Source: Candidatus Mediterraneibacter stercoripullorum
GTDB taxonomy: Bacteria; Bacillota; Clostridia; Lachnospirales; Lachnospiraceae
NCBI GenBank assembly: GCA_019115765.1
Contig: DXCZ01000095.1
Span: 31,065 to 95,064 of the forward strand
Direction: 5' to 3'
DNA length: 64,000 bases
In this document: in pieces, positions 15,717-26,441 of the stretch
How the letters are laid out: each line of letters starts with the position of its first letter
Position numbering within the stretch: position 1 is the stretch's first letter
Made by a program: the position numbers and the translations under genes
The notes under the pieces: model-generated
The model's database searches: none
What the model saw: only the letters and a program-made list of their open reading frames with translations
What the model was told of the DNA's origin: nothing

Positions 15717-18371
15717 GTGAATTACGGAAAAAATAATATTTCGAAGAAAAAGAAAAAGATCTCTTCGAAAAAAAGGATGAAAAAGAAGCGGCTTGGAGTT
15801 CGTCTTTTTAAAGCAATCATCATCTGTATCCTGCTCCTGGCCGTCATCTGTGTCGTCGGAGGCTGTGTGCTGGTGAAACATATCGTTGATAACACCCCGA
15901 CTGTTACAGCAGAAGATATCCTTCCAAAAGGATACACAACAAATATAGTAGATCAGAACGGCACGGTGCTGCGGACACTGAATGATTCAGATTCCAACCG
16001 CGTATATAAAACCTACGATGAGATTCCTGAGTATCTGGCTCATGCGTTCGTAGCCATTGAGGATGAACGTTTTTACGACCACAATGGTGTGGATCTCCAG
16101 GGAATCATCCGCGCCGGATTTGTAGGTATTACTAATGGTTTCAATTTTACTGAAGGAGCCAGTACGATCACGCAGCAGCTGATCAAGAACAATGTCTTCC
16201 CTGATTTTATCAATGAAAGTGCATACGAGAGAGTCGAGCGAAAGATCCAGGAAATATATCTGGCACTGCAGATCGAACAGCAGATGAGCAAGGAAGAGAT
16301 TCTGGAAGCATATATGAATACCATCAACCTGAGTCAGGGCTGCCTGGGCGTACAGACTGCTTCTCTTCGTTACTTTAACAAGGATGTCTCCGAGCTGACA
16401 CTTTCAGAGTGTGCCGTACTGGCAGCCATTACAAACCGCCCGGCGTATTACGATCCGGTCACCCATCCGGAGAATAATGCAAGCAGGCGTGAACGTATTC
16501 TGAAACTGATGCTTGAACAGGGATATATCAACCAGGAAGAGCACGATGAAGCCCTTGCTGACAATGTATATGACCGTATTCTGGAGACAGCGTCCAACAC
16601 AACGAGCAGTGAGCCTTACTCCTATTTTGTAGATGCTCTGATCGAGCAGGTTGTGGAAGATCTGGTAAATGAAAAGGGCTACACACAGGCTCAGGCTTAT
16701 AATCTGCTCTACAGCGGCGGCCTCACGATCCGCGCCACACAGGATTCTGAAATCCAGCAGATCTGTGATGAAGAAGTAGATGATCTGGAAGAGCTGATCC
16801 CGGGTGTGGAATACGGCGTTGAGTATGCTCTGACGATCCACCGAGAGGATGGTTCTGCTGAGAACTACAGCAAAGAAATGTTTGAGACCTATTATAAGGA
16901 TGCTCATGATGTTTCTTATGTAAACTTTGATTCAGAGGACGAGGCCAGAGCAGCTATTGAGGAATATAAATCAACACTTAACATCACCGAGAAGGACAAG
17001 GTAGACGAGAATCTGGAGATCACGCCTCAGCCTCAGGTTTCCATAGTGATCATGGATCAGTACACCGGACAGGTCAAGGCTATCGTCGGCGGACGGGGCG
17101 AAAAGACGTCCAACCTCTCCCTGAACCGCGCAACCGGTTCATACCGTCAGCCCGGATCTGTATTCAAGATCCTTTCAACCTATGCACCTGCACTTGACAG
17201 CGGTGATATGACACTTGCTAGCATTATTCCGGACGAGCCCTATAAATATAAGGACGGTACTCCGGTCAACAACGTCAACCACCGCTATGCCGGGGATGTG
17301 ACCATGAGATATGCGATCCAGCAGTCCATCAACACCTGTGCGGTAAGAACGTTAACAGAAGACGTTGGTGAAGAAGAAAGTTATGACTTCCTTCTGAATC
17401 TCGGCTTTACAACCCTGAATGAAGAGGACAGATATTCTCAGTCCAAGGCTCTCGGCGGTCTGAATCTGGGTGTATATAATATCGAACTTACAGCAGCATT
17501 TGCAGCGCTGGCAAACGGAGGAGTTTATACAGAACCGACTTTCTATACAGAGATTCTGGATCACGATGGCAATGTCCTGATCGACAACACTTCACCGGAA
17601 ACAAAACAGGTCATGAAGGATTCTACCGCTTATCTTCTGACAAGTGCCATGGAAGACGTTGTTGATCAAGGTACCGGAGCAGCTGCAAGACTGGATGATA
17701 TGACCGCTGCAGGTAAAACCGGTACGACAACCAACTATGTGGATCTCTGGTTTGCAGGATATACTCCGTACTATACCGGAGCCGTATGGGGCGGTTACGA
17801 CAATAACAAGCCAATGAGCAGCTCCAATTCCCGCTGGCGTAACCAGCTGTGGAAACGAATCATGGACAGAGTACACGAAGGACTGGAAAACAAAGAGTTT
17901 GAAGTTCCGTCTTCTGTAGAAAGGAAATCCATCTGTACGAGAACCGGGCTTCTGGCTGTCAGCAGCTGTCCGTCTGTTACAGAGTATTTTGCAACAGACT
18001 CTCTGCCGACTCAGAGCTGTTCCGGACATTACGTAGCACCTGATCCGGAACCGGTAACACCGGACGAGACAACCGAAAGCAATAACGGAAATACAACCGA
18101 TGATGGAAATAACACCGGAACAATTACTGATCCCAATACCGGCGGAACTACCGGAGGAAACACTGGTGGATCTACCGGTGGTGAAACCGGCGGCAACACT
18201 GGTGGATCTACCGGCGGCGGGTCGACTGGCGGTGAAACCGGTGGAGGGTCTACCGGCGGCGGATCTACTGGCGGTGAAACCGGTGGAGGATCTATCGGCG
18301 GTGAAACTGGCGGCGGATCTACCGGCGGTGAAACCGGTGGTGGATCTACCGGCGGTGAAACAACACAATAG
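15717..18371 (+). CDS. pbpA: Class A penicillin-binding protein (PBP1A-type)
   Basis: 884 residues. A Lys/Arg-rich cytoplasmic N-terminus is followed by one membrane anchor (about 30-55), a GT51 glycosyltransferase domain with catalytic EDERFYDHNGVD and GASTITQQLIKN, and a transpeptidase domain with SxxK (Ser481, GSVFK), SxN (SINTC) and KTG (Lys667, AAGKTGTTTNYVDLWF). It polymerises and cross-links peptidoglycan outside the membrane. The last 80 or so residues are a low-complexity tail built from GGSTGGETGG units after a Pro/Asp/Thr linker. The GTG start follows AAAGGAGGATG. The gene symbol is by analogy; Firmicutes names differ (ponA). Confidence 0.93.
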   Translation: MNYGKNNISKKKKKISSKKRMKKKRLGVRLFKAIIICILLLAVICVVGGCVLVKHIVDNTPTVTAEDILPKGYTTNIVDQNGTVLRTLNDSDSNRVYKTYDEIPEYLAHAFVAIEDERFYDHNGVDLQGIIRAGFVGITNGFNFTEGASTITQQLIKNNVFPDFINESAYERVERKIQEIYLALQIEQQMSKEEILEAYMNTINLSQGCLGVQTASLRYFNKDVSELTLSECAVLAAITNRPAYYDPVTHPENNASRRERILKLMLEQGYINQEEHDEALADNVYDRILETASNTTSSEPYSYFVDALIEQVVEDLVNEKGYTQAQAYNLLYSGGLTIRATQDSEIQQICDEEVDDLEELIPGVEYGVEYALTIHREDGSAENYSKEMFETYYKDAHDVSYVNFDSEDEARAAIEEYKSTLNITEKDKVDENLEITPQPQVSIVIMDQYTGQVKAIVGGRGEKTSNLSLNRATGSYRQPGSVFKILSTYAPALDSGDMTLASIIPDEPYKYKDGTPVNNVNHRYAGDVTMRYAIQQSINTCAVRTLTEDVGEEESYDFLLNLGFTTLNEEDRYSQSKALGGLNLGVYNIELTAAFAALANGGVYTEPTFYTEILDHDGNVLIDNTSPETKQVMKDSTAYLLTSAMEDVVDQGTGAAARLDDMTAAGKTGTTTNYVDLWFAGYTPYYTGAVWGGYDNNKPMSSSNSRWRNQLWKRIMDRVHEGLENKEFEVPSSVERKSICTRTGLLAVSSCPSVTEYFATDSLPTQSCSGHYVAPDPEPVTPDETTESNNGNTTDDGNNTGTITDPNTGGTTGGNTGGSTGGETGGNTGGSTGGGSTGGETGGGSTGGGSTGGETGGGSIGGETGGGSTGGETGGGSTGGETTQ
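18136..18365 (+). repeat. Coding tandem repeats in the PBP tail
   Basis: Imperfect 12-15-nt tandem units (GGTGGATCTACC, GGCGGTGAAACC and variants) encode TGG[ST/ET/N]-type Gly/Thr repeats at the PBP C-terminus. Such arrays can change length by slippage in whole codons; the variants here keep the frame open. Confidence 0.85.
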
Positions 18372-18400
18372 AAAGATTTTAGTTCATTCTTAAATAAGAA

Positions 18401-18448
18401 AACCATGAAAACGGGATGTCATTTTGCTGACATCCCGTTTTCATGGTT
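18401..18448. terminator. Bidirectional terminator between PBP and glucokinase genes
   Basis: A 21-bp perfect stem (18401-18421 with 18428-18448) with a 6-nt loop, flanked by AAGAA on the left and TTTCTCTT on the right. It lies between convergent genes ending at 18371 and 18477, so it can end transcripts from both sides. Confidence 0.85.
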
Positions 18449-18476
18449 TCTCTTATTTGTTTTCTCTTCTACTAAG

Positions 18477-19424
18477 CTAGTTATCAAGAACCAGTTTGGC
18501 TGCGCCGCAGATTCCCGCATCATTTCCAAGTGTTGCAAGAACAAATTCCACACTCTTATTTGCAAAGAATGCACGTTCCATATACGGCTTCTTTATGTAC
18601 GGGATCAGAACCTCTCCCGCCTTAGAAACCCCTCCGCCGATCACAAAGACTTCAGGATCAGTGACAGTCGCAAGATTGGCAAGAGCATGTCCCAGGTAGA
18701 CACCAAACTCAACAGCAATCTCAATCGCAGTTTCATCACCTGCTTTTACAGCATCAAATACATCCTTTGCCGTTACATCAGACTTGTTGAGGATCGTAGG
18801 GCGTACATCCTCTCCTAGTTTTTTCTTCGCCAATCTGACAATACCTGTGGCAGATGCATACTGTTCAAGACATCCATGGTTTCCGCATCCGCAACTGTCT
18901 GTTTCCTCATAATTCACACAGATGTGTCCGATCTCGCCACCTGCGCCATGTGCTCCTACGAGAATCTTGCCGTCGATGATCACGCCGCCGCCTACTCCGG
19001 TTCCAAGAGTCACCATGATCATATTTTTGTGACCTGCGCCGCCGCCTTTCCACATCTCGCCAAGAGCTGCAACGTTTGCGTCATTTCCGATAAATGCCTG
19101 CATTCCGGTCAGTTCTTCCATCTCTCTCTTTACTTCTTTATAGTTCCAACCGAGATTAGCGCTTCCTCTCACAATACCGTCAGAAGTTACAGGGGCGGGA
19201 ACTCCGACTCCCACTCCCAGGACATCCTCAGAGGCAATTTCGAACTCTTCTGTTTTCTTCTTGATCGACGCTGAGATATCAGGAAGGATTGCCTCGCCAT
19301 TGCGGGATGTATCTGTGGTTATCTCCCATTTATCCAGGATCTTCCCTTCTCCTTCCGCCTCAAACAGTCCAAGTTTTACAGTTGTGCCGCCAATGTCCAC
19401 TCCAAAACAATATTTCATGGCCAT
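18477..19424 (-). CDS. glk: ROK-family glucokinase
   Basis: 315 residues. Phosphate-binding GVDIGGTTVKLG (about 8-19), a second phosphate loop MVTLGTGVGGGVI, the catalytic GNDAN segment, EIGHI and the zinc-binding CGCGNHGCLEQ motif typical of ROK kinases. It phosphorylates intracellular glucose for glycolysis. Two ATGs are possible (19424 and 19418); GGAG sits close to the first. hprK lies 60 nt upstream on the same strand, linking the gene with carbon control. Confidence 0.93.
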   Translation of the reverse strand: MAMKYCFGVDIGGTTVKLGLFEAEGEGKILDKWEITTDTSRNGEAILPDISASIKKKTEEFEIASEDVLGVGVGVPAPVTSDGIVRGSANLGWNYKEVKREMEELTGMQAFIGNDANVAALGEMWKGGGAGHKNMIMVTLGTGVGGGVIIDGKILVGAHGAGGEIGHICVNYEETDSCGCGNHGCLEQYASATGIVRLAKKKLGEDVRPTILNKSDVTAKDVFDAVKAGDETAIEIAVEFGVYLGHALANLATVTDPEVFVIGGGVSKAGEVLIPYIKKPYMERAFFANKSVEFVLATLGNDAGICGAAKLVLDN

Positions 19425-19484
19425 ATATCTCCTCTCCGCTATAGATTTATAAAATATCAGCTGCCGGAACGACAGACAGATGTT

Positions 19485-20420
19485 TTAACTGTTTCTTTTT
19501 GCCAGATTCTCCTGGACTCTCTTGTACAGCTCCTGAGCCGCATTATATCCCATCTGCTTCTGGCGATGGTTAACAGCTGCAGATTCCGTAATAATCGCCA
19601 GATTTCTGCCCGGACGTATCGGAATCCTATGGCATACCACTTTATTTCCAAGGAATTCTGTATATTCTTCCTCAAGCCCCAGACGATCATATTCCTTATC
19701 TCTGCTCCACTCTTCCAGCGTAATGACCAGATCGATGTTCTGTGTTTCCCTGACGCTCTGCACACCGAACATGGATCTGACATCGACAATGCCGATTCCA
19801 CGAAGCTCGATAAAATGTCTTGTGATATCAGGCGCCGATCCAACCAGCGTCTCATCACTGACTTTGCGGATCTCAACTACGTCATCTGTTACAAGACGAT
19901 GTCCTCTCTTGATCAGTTCCAGTGCAGCTTCACTCTTTCCAATGCCGCTTTCTCCCATGATCAGAACTCCGACACCGTATACATCTACAAGAACTCCATG
20001 AATTGAAATACAGGGTGCCAGTTTGACGTTCATCCACCGGATGATCTCTGCCATAAAGTCAGACGTCTGTTTTGGCGTAGTAAAAATCGGGACCTGATTT
20101 TCAACAGCTTTCTGGAGCAGCTCCTCCTCCGGGGGAAGATTCCTGCAGAATATCACGCACGGAATCTGATGTGACAGGAGTTTATCATACATCTTCATCT
20201 TCTCATCCTGTGGAAGTGTCTGAAGGTATGTGTACTCTACATATCCGATAATCTGAACCCTGTCTGAATCAAAGTGATCAAAATATCCTGTAAGCTGAAG
20301 AGCCGGACGGTTAATATCCGGAACATTAACCTCACGTTCGGTCATATCAACATCCGGTGTCAGATTTTTCAAATTCATCTTTTCTACTATTTCTCTTAAT
20401 TTAATGCCATGTTGTCCCAT
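19485..20420 (-). CDS. hprK: HPr kinase/phosphorylase
   Basis: 311 residues. It phosphorylates and dephosphorylates Ser46 of HPr to drive CcpA-type catabolite control. The N-terminal domain is followed by the C-terminal P-loop domain with GESGIGKS (156-163), an upstream catalytic-region His141 and the conserved HPrK signature RGIGIVDVRSMFGV. The start was placed at 20420 (MGQHGIKLREIV) because AAAGGAG lies 7 nt upstream; a longer frame has no ribosome site. Confidence 0.96.
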   Translation of the reverse strand: MGQHGIKLREIVEKMNLKNLTPDVDMTEREVNVPDINRPALQLTGYFDHFDSDRVQIIGYVEYTYLQTLPQDEKMKMYDKLLSHQIPCVIFCRNLPPEEELLQKAVENQVPIFTTPKQTSDFMAEIIRWMNVKLAPCISIHGVLVDVYGVGVLIMGESGIGKSEAALELIKRGHRLVTDDVVEIRKVSDETLVGSAPDITRHFIELRGIGIVDVRSMFGVQSVRETQNIDLVITLEEWSRDKEYDRLGLEEEYTEFLGNKVVCHRIPIRPGRNLAIITESAAVNHRQKQMGYNAAQELYKRVQENLAKRNS

Positions 20421-20454
20421 TATTATCTCCTTTCTCCGTACAGCAGACGAACTC

Positions 20455-20575
20455 ACGAACGCTCAGCTCGATTCCGCTTCGCTTCATCTCGCTGTTCGTT
20501 GCACTCACATAGGATTTTCTCAGAGTCCGATTGAACGCGAGCGTTCATCGGCCTCTTCCAATATCCTGCGTTCGT
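20455..20575. repeat. Palindromic intergenic element between uvrC and hprK
   Basis: Nested inverted repeats fill most of the 173-bp gap: ACGAACGC (20455-20462) with GCGTTCGT (20568-20575); AGGAT..GAG (20511-20525) with CTC..ATCCT (20553-20567); and the core GAACGC-GA-GCGTTC (within 20527-20551). No coding potential. It resembles a miniature palindromic element or a structured RNA rather than a simple terminator. Confidence 0.6.
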
Positions 20576-20593
20576 CGCTATGCGTTCATTATA

Positions 20594-22450
20594 TCATCTA
20601 TGGAAAAAGTTGTACACTGATTCTGCGGCTTTTTCGTTCATTGAGGGGATTTGTGCGAGTTCTTCTTTGGTGGCGGCTTTTATGGCTTCCAGGCTGAGGT
20701 AGTGCCGCATCAGGGCCTTGCGTCTGGCCGGTCCGATTCCTTCTATATCGTCCAGAATCGAGTGTACCTGTCCTTTTCCTCTGAGTTGTCTGTGGTATTC
20801 GATTGCAAAGCGGTGTGCTTCATCCTGGATTCTGGTGATCAGACGGAATGCTTCTGAATTTTTATCAATCGGTATTTCCACATTATGATAATATAATCCT
20901 CTTGTCCTGTGGTAGTCATCTTTTACCATTCCGCAGACAGGGATATTCAGATGAAGGTCGTCCAGAACCTGAAGGGCTACGTTTACCTGGCCTTTTCCTC
21001 CGTCCATAAGGATCAGATCGGGAAACGCAGTGAATTTTCCCATTTCTTTATTTTCTTCTTTTTCTTTCAGTCCGTGTGTAAATCTACGAGTCAGCACCTC
21101 GCGCATACTGCCGTAATCATCCGCGCCTTTGATTCCCTTGATTCTGAATTTCCTGTAGTCATTTCTCTTTGGTCTGCCTCTCTCATAAACAACCATAGAA
21201 CCTACCGACTCGAATCCATTGGTATTTGAAATATCATATGCCTCCATTCGGATGATCTCGTCCAGATCGAGAAGTTCAGCGATCTCCTTTACAGCGCCGA
21301 TCGTCCTGCCCTCCTCCCGTTTCAGCCGCTCCTTATCTTTACTGAGTACTAGTCTTGCATTCTCCTCTGCTAGTTCCACCAGCTTTTCCTTTGTTCCTTT
21401 TTTGGGAATGCGGATGGTTACTTTCTGCCCTCGTTTTGCAGTAAGCCATGTCTCAAGCAGAGCCTGCTCCTCTACTTCTTCCGGAAGCATGATCTCTCCC
21501 GGAATGTACGGCGTCCCCGCATAATACTGCTTAATAAAGCTGTCAAGGATACTTCTCTTTTCTTCCCCTTTCATAATCCGAAGATAGAAATGATCTCTTC
21601 CGACGAGTCTTCCACTCCGTATGAAAAATACCTGAACAACTGCATCTTCCTCTTCGGAAGCGACTGCAAGCACATCTCTGTCCTCTCCGCTTGAATCAGT
21701 GATCTTCTGCTTCTGTGCAGTCTTCCTTACACTGCTGATCAGCTCCCTGTACTCGATGGCCTTCTCAAACTCCAGAGCTTCAGAAGCGGTATTCATTTTT
21801 TCTTCCAGATCTTTCAGGACGCCGTCATAGTTTCCATTCAGGAATCGAATCACCTCACCGATAGATTTTCTGTATTCTTCCTGTGAAATATACCCTTGGC
21901 ACGGCGCGTCGCACTGTCTGATATGATAATTCAGACAGGGCCGTTCCTTTCCGATATCTTTCGGCAGATTCCTGCTGCAGCTTCTCACATGATAAAGCTT
22001 GTGTATCAGATCTATTGTATCCCGCACTGCCTGTGCATTAGTAAACGGCCCGAAATATTTCGCCTTGTCTTTCTGCATACGGCGGGACAGAATCACTCTT
22101 GGATACGCCTCGTTGGTCGTTACCTTTATAAACGGATATGTTTTGTCATCCATCAGCATGGTGTTGTATTTCGGACGATGCTCTTTGATCAGATTGCATT
22201 CCAGAACAAGGGCTTCCAGTTCAGAATCTGTCACGATATACTCAAATCTCCGGATATGCGTTACCATCTGTTCGATCTTGACGCCTTTGTTCCTGCTGCT
22301 CTGGAAATACTGTCTCACCCGGTTTTTCAGGCTGATTGCCTTTCCCACATAGATGATGTGATCATTTTCATCATGCATAATATAAACTCCCGGTCGCCCC
22401 GGAAGTTTTTTCAATTCTTCCTGTATATCAAAATTATTATTTTTTTCCAT
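20594..22450 (-). CDS. uvrC: UvrABC excinuclease subunit C
   Basis: 618 residues, complete. The GIY-YIG nuclease domain ([21 protein letters not shown], about 18-38, for the 3' incision) is followed by the Cys-containing linker, the UVR motif ([16 protein letters not shown], UvrB contact), the RNase H-like domain for the 5' incision ([35 protein letters not shown]) and a C-terminal helix-hairpin-helix pair ([33 protein letters not shown]). Nucleotide excision repair, cytoplasm. Confidence 0.97.
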   Translation of the reverse strand: MEKNNNFDIQEELKKLPGRPGVYIMHDENDHIIYVGKAISLKNRVRQYFQSSRNKGVKIEQMVTHIRRFEYIVTDSELEALVLECNLIKEHRPKYNTMLMDDKTYPFIKVTTNEAYPRVILSRRMQKDKAKYFGPFTNAQAVRDTIDLIHKLYHVRSCSRNLPKDIGKERPCLNYHIRQCDAPCQGYISQEEYRKSIGEVIRFLNGNYDGVLKDLEEKMNTASEALEFEKAIEYRELISSVRKTAQKQKITDSSGEDRDVLAVASEEEDAVVQVFFIRSGRLVGRDHFYLRIMKGEEKRSILDSFIKQYYAGTPYIPGEIMLPEEVEEQALLETWLTAKRGQKVTIRIPKKGTKEKLVELAEENARLVLSKDKERLKREEGRTIGAVKEIAELLDLDEIIRMEAYDISNTNGFESVGSMVVYERGRPKRNDYRKFRIKGIKGADDYGSMREVLTRRFTHGLKEKEENKEMGKFTAFPDLILMDGGKGQVNVALQVLDDLHLNIPVCGMVKDDYHRTRGLYYHNVEIPIDKNSEAFRLITRIQDEAHRFAIEYHRQLRGKGQVHSILDDIEGIGPARRKALMRHYLSLEAIKAATKEELAQIPSMNEKAAESVYNFFHR

Positions 22451-22480
22451 GATTTTTATTATACTGTTTCACTGACAAAA

Positions 22481-22506
22481 GGACAAGGGAAAATATTCCC
22501 CCTGTC
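22481..22506 (-). terminator. Terminator downstream of ftsH
   Basis: On the minus strand GGACAGGGGG pairs with CCCTTGTCC and is followed by TTTTGTC, 26 nt after the ftsH stop and just before uvrC. A short stem of moderate strength. Confidence 0.6.
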
Positions 22507-22531
22507 CTCTGTAAAAGCATTTAGTTACTGA

Positions 22532-24712
22532 TTATTCCGTTGTCATGACATCCGACTGATCTTCGGTCTGCTCATCTGGATTTTTAACGGTAGTTCCGGT
22601 TGAAAGATTACTTTCCGGCTCAGTCGGATCACTTTCTCCGTCAGTTCTTTCGTCAGACGCTGTCTGCTGTTCTCTGCTTTCGGCATTATCAGATGAGGAT
22701 AACGGTTTCATCATGATGCGCTCTGGTCTGTGACTGTCCTTATCCTCTCCTTGTTCCGGTTCAGGGATTCCTTTCACCTCGCGGAAGATCTTCATGAACT
22801 CTTTGCCTGTGATAGTTTCTTTTTCGATAAGGAATGCGGCAATCTTATCCAATGCCTCTCTGTTGTCAGCCAGAAGGCTCTTCGCCTCTTCATATGCCAC
22901 TTTCAGCATACGCATTACTTCTTCATCAATCTCACCGGCAGTTGCATCTCCACAGTTCATTACCGGCCTTCCGTCAAGGTAACGGTTCTGTATGGACTCA
23001 AGTCCCATCAGGCCAAACCGGTCAGACATACCGTACTGGGTGATCATTGCTCTTGCAACTTTGGTAGCCTGCTCGATATCATTTGCGGCTCCTGTTGTCA
23101 CCGTATCAAATACCAGTTCTTCGGCAGCACGGCCGCCCAGTGCTACAACGATCATGGCTTCCAGTTCTTTCTTGGTATTCAGGAACTTCTCTTCCTCAGG
23201 AGTCTGCATGACGTATCCGAGTGCACCCATAGTCCTTGGTACAATTGTAATCTTCTGTACCGGCTCTGTATTTTTCTGAAGCGCGGACACAAGAGCATGT
23301 CCGACTTCATGATAGGAGACGATTCTTCTCTCCTCTTCGCTCATGATCCTGTCTTTCTTTTCCTTTCCGACAAGGACCACCTCTACCGCTTCAAACAGAT
23401 CCTTCTGTGTGACTACCTGTCTGCCATTCTTCACAGCATTGATAGCTGCTTCATTGATCATATTGGCAAGGTCTGATCCGACAGCGCCGGATGTAGCCAG
23501 AGCGATTGCCTCCAGATCTACGCTTTCGTCCATCCGGACATCCTTCGCATGTACTTTCAGGACGTCGATCCTTCCCTTCAGATCCGGCTTATCCACGATG
23601 ATCCGTCGGTCAAAACGTCCCGGTCTGAGCAGAGCCGGATCCAAAACTTCCGGACGGTTCGTCGCCGCCAGAATCAGAAGCCCTTTGTTGGTGTCAAATC
23701 CATCCATCTCCGCAAGGAGCTGATTCAGGGTCTGCTCGCGTTCATCATTGCCTCCCATCATAGTATCACGTGTCTTCCCAATGGCGTCAATCTCATCAAT
23801 AAACACAATACAAGGTGCCATCTGCTGCGCCTGCTTGAAAAGATCCCGGACACGGGAAGCTCCTACACCGACATACATCTCCACAAATGCTGAACCTGAC
23901 AGTGAAAAGAATGGTACTTTCGCTTCTCCTGCAACCGCCTTGGCGAGGAGAGTCTTTCCGGTTCCCGGAGGGCCTACCAGCAGCGCCCCCTTTGGAAGTC
24001 TTGCGCCTATTCCGCTGTATTTGCCAGGATTATGAAGGAAATCCACCACTTCCTGGAGAGATTCCTTCGCCTCATCCTGCCCGGCCACATCCTGAAATGT
24101 AACACCCGTTTCTTTCTCCATATATACTTTTGCATTACTCTTTCCAATTCCCATCATGCCGCCGCCTTTTGTCATCTTGCGCATGAGGTAACTGAAAACG
24201 ATGGCCAGCAGTGCGATCGGCAGGATCAATGTCACGAAAAGTTCAAAAAGCAATGAACTCATAGTACTTTGAACCTCACTGCCGAACTTCACGCCTGCCT
24301 CGTCCAGTCTCTGTGGAAGAGTATCGTCATTTACATACCCGGTGTAATAATCCGGGTCACTGCTGTTCCCTGACTGCTGTTCCAGACGCTGAAACAGTGA
24401 GCCGGCTCCTCCTGTCTCATCTGTGCTCTGGCTCTGATCAGTATTCTGCTCATTTTCCTGATCTGATCCATTCTGTTCTGTCTCATCCTTCAGTGTAATA
24501 TATATTGCATTGTTTCCCAGGTTGACTTCTGCAACTTTCCCGTCATCGACCAGTTCAAGGAATTCGTCATAACTGATCTGTTCCGGATCATTTCCCTGCA
24601 TAAGAGAATATAAAGCCATAACAACAAAAGTGACCAGCAGGGTCGTAAAGAGGATGATTCCCCAACCCTGCCGGTTATTGTTGGAATTATTGTTTTTATT
24701 TTGGTTATCCAT
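22532..24712 (-). CDS. ftsH: ATP-dependent zinc metalloprotease FtsH
   Basis: 726 residues. Membrane segment 1 (about 17-39), an extracytoplasmic domain with a Gln/Asp/Ser-rich insertion, segment 2 (about 153-177), the AAA+ module (Walker A GPPGTGKT 247-254; Walker [10 protein letters not shown]; second region of homology [20 protein letters not shown]) and the zinc site HEVGH (468-472). It degrades membrane and regulatory proteins at the inner membrane. An acidic Ser/Thr/Glu-rich tail of about 70 residues follows the protease domain. The start at 24712 (MDNQNKNNN) has GGGAGG 6 nt upstream. Confidence 0.97.
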   Translation of the reverse strand: MDNQNKNNNSNNNRQGWGIILFTTLLVTFVVMALYSLMQGNDPEQISYDEFLELVDDGKVAEVNLGNNAIYITLKDETEQNGSDQENEQNTDQSQSTDETGGAGSLFQRLEQQSGNSSDPDYYTGYVNDDTLPQRLDEAGVKFGSEVQSTMSSLLFELFVTLILPIALLAIVFSYLMRKMTKGGGMMGIGKSNAKVYMEKETGVTFQDVAGQDEAKESLQEVVDFLHNPGKYSGIGARLPKGALLVGPPGTGKTLLAKAVAGEAKVPFFSLSGSAFVEMYVGVGASRVRDLFKQAQQMAPCIVFIDEIDAIGKTRDTMMGGNDEREQTLNQLLAEMDGFDTNKGLLILAATNRPEVLDPALLRPGRFDRRIIVDKPDLKGRIDVLKVHAKDVRMDESVDLEAIALATSGAVGSDLANMINEAAINAVKNGRQVVTQKDLFEAVEVVLVGKEKKDRIMSEEERRIVSYHEVGHALVSALQKNTEPVQKITIVPRTMGALGYVMQTPEEEKFLNTKKELEAMIVVALGGRAAEELVFDTVTTGAANDIEQATKVARAMITQYGMSDRFGLMGLESIQNRYLDGRPVMNCGDATAGEIDEEVMRMLKVAYEEAKSLLADNREALDKIAAFLIEKETITGKEFMKIFREVKGIPEPEQGEDKDSHRPERIMMKPLSSSDNAESREQQTASDERTDGESDPTEPESNLSTGTTVKNPDEQTEDQSDVMTTE

Positions 24713-24742
24713 CCTTCGCCTCCCATAAATCAACTACATATC

Positions 24743-24820
24743 ATTATAAGTACAGGTTTTCCATAAATCAACAAAAAGATTATGAAAATATTGTAAAACT
24801 GCGTCCTGTTATAGTATACT
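24743..24820. promoter_or_regulatory. Divergent promoters for ftsH and the DUF1846 gene
   Basis: Minus strand: TTGATT (24771-24766) and TATAAT (24748-24743), 17 nt apart, for ftsH. Plus strand: TTGTAA (24791-24796) and TATACT (24815-24820), 18 nt apart, for the DUF1846 gene. The two -35 boxes are about 20 bp apart back to back. Confidence 0.6.
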
Positions 24821-24868
24821 TGTCTGGTGTACAAATTACGTATTAAGTCTGAAATGGGGGATAAAACA

Positions 24869-26347
24869 TTGAAAATCGGTTTTGACAATGAGAAGTATTT
24901 AAAGATGCAGTCTGAACATATCCGGGAGCGGATCGGTCAGTTCGACAACAAACTTTATCTGGAATTCGGGGGAAAGCTTTTTGATGATTATCATGCTTCC
25001 AGAGTGCTTCCCGGCTTTGCTCCGGACAGCAAGCTGAGGCTCTTAAAGGAACTGAGCAGCCAGGCAGAGATCATCATTGCCATCAGTGCAAAAGATATTG
25101 AGAAGAACAAGGTCCGCGGCGATCTAGGGATCACCTATGACTCTGACGTTCTCCGGCTGATCGAAACCTATCGTGAGCAGGGCCTCTACGTAGGAAGTGT
25201 CGTGATCACTCAGTTTTCCGGACAGGAAAGCGCAGTACATTTCAAGAACAGGCTTGAATCACTGAACATTCCTGTTTATGTTCATTACATCATCTCCGGA
25301 TATCCGTCCAACATCCCGCTGATCATCAGCGATGAAGGATACGGAAAAAACGACTATATTGTTACTTCCCGCCCTCTTGTGATCGTTACTGCTCCGGGAC
25401 CCGGAAGTGGCAAGATGGCAACCTGTCTCTCACAGCTCTATCACGAACATAAGAGAGGGATCCGTGCCGGTTACGCAAAGTTCGAGACCTTCCCCATCTG
25501 GAACCTGCCCCTGAAGCATCCGGTCAATCTGGCCTATGAAGCGGCCACAGCAGACCTGAATGATGTTAATATGATCGACCCATTCCACCTGGAAGCATAC
25601 GGGGAGACAACGGTAAATTACAACCGCGATGTGGAGATCTTCCCTGTCCTGAACACCATTTTTGAAAAAATTTATGGAAAGAGTCCATATAAATCTCCTA
25701 CTGATATGGGAGTTAATATGGCAGGAAAATGTATCTGTGATGACAGCGTATGCCGGGAGGCATCCTGCCAGGAGATCATCCGCAGATACTATGCTGCCCT
25801 GAACACTCTTCTCAAGGGTGAGACTTCTGATAAGGAAGCTCAGAAGATCGAGCTTCTCATGAACATGGCCGGCATCACCGTTGCCGACAGGAAAGTAGCG
25901 GTCAAAGCTCAGGAACGTGCCCGCGAGACCGGAGGCCCGGCGGCTGCTCTTGAACTTCACGACGGAAGGATCATCACAGGGAAAACGACAAATCTGCTCG
26001 GGGCTTCTGCGGCACTTATCCTGAACGTATTAAAGGAACTTGCCGGACTGGATCATGCTCTCCACATTATATCACCTGAGTCTATTGAGCCGATCCAGAA
26101 GCTGAAGGTAGATTATCTAAAGAGCAAAAATCCACGTCTTCACACCGACGAAGTGCTGATTGCTCTTTCTGCAAGTGCTGCCATGAATGAGGACGCCCGA
26201 CTGGCTCTCTCCCAGCTTCCCAGGCTGGATGGCTGCCAGGCCCACACATCTGTCATGCTCTCTGATGTGGATATCAAGATTTTCAAGAAACTTGGTGTAC
26301 AGCTGACATGCGAAGCGGTATATGAACATGATACCCTTTACCACTGA
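24869..26347 (+). CDS. DUF1846 family protein
   Basis: About 492 residues of a conserved Firmicutes family with no agreed function. The recognisable family blocks are FDNEKYLKMQSEHIRERI, LYLEFGGKLFDDYHASRVLPGF, RGDLGITYDSDVLRLI, the glycine-rich APGPGSGKMATCLSQLYHEH (P-loop-like, possible nucleotide site), FETFPIWNLPLKHPVNLAYEAATADLNDVNMIDPFH and GETTVNYNRDVEIFPVL. The most likely start is TTG at 24869 with GGGGG about 8 nt upstream and a family-like MKIGFDNEKY start; an ATG at 24854 and a GTG at 24827 are in frame but lack a ribosome site. Monocistronic. Confidence 0.88.
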   Translation: MKIGFDNEKYLKMQSEHIRERIGQFDNKLYLEFGGKLFDDYHASRVLPGFAPDSKLRLLKELSSQAEIIIAISAKDIEKNKVRGDLGITYDSDVLRLIETYREQGLYVGSVVITQFSGQESAVHFKNRLESLNIPVYVHYIISGYPSNIPLIISDEGYGKNDYIVTSRPLVIVTAPGPGSGKMATCLSQLYHEHKRGIRAGYAKFETFPIWNLPLKHPVNLAYEAATADLNDVNMIDPFHLEAYGETTVNYNRDVEIFPVLNTIFEKIYGKSPYKSPTDMGVNMAGKCICDDSVCREASCQEIIRRYYAALNTLLKGETSDKEAQKIELLMNMAGITVADRKVAVKAQERARETGGPAAALELHDGRIITGKTTNLLGASAALILNVLKELAGLDHALHIISPESIEPIQKLKVDYLKSKNPRLHTDEVLIALSASAAMNEDARLALSQLPRLDGCQAHTSVMLSDVDIKIFKKLGVQLTCEAVYEHDTLYH

Positions 26348-26441
26348 TGAATCATAGGCGGTACTTTGCCGTTTATCACAACGAAGCAATTCATACTGTA
26401 TCTTCCTGATGGTATGTTTTTCAGAAAAACAAAAAAAAATA

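Noticed and set aside
18136..18365. Regular short repeats that might be read as a CRISPR array
   Set aside because: Repeats are 12-15 nt, in frame, spacerless and encode the PBP Gly/Thr tail; no cas genes nearby.
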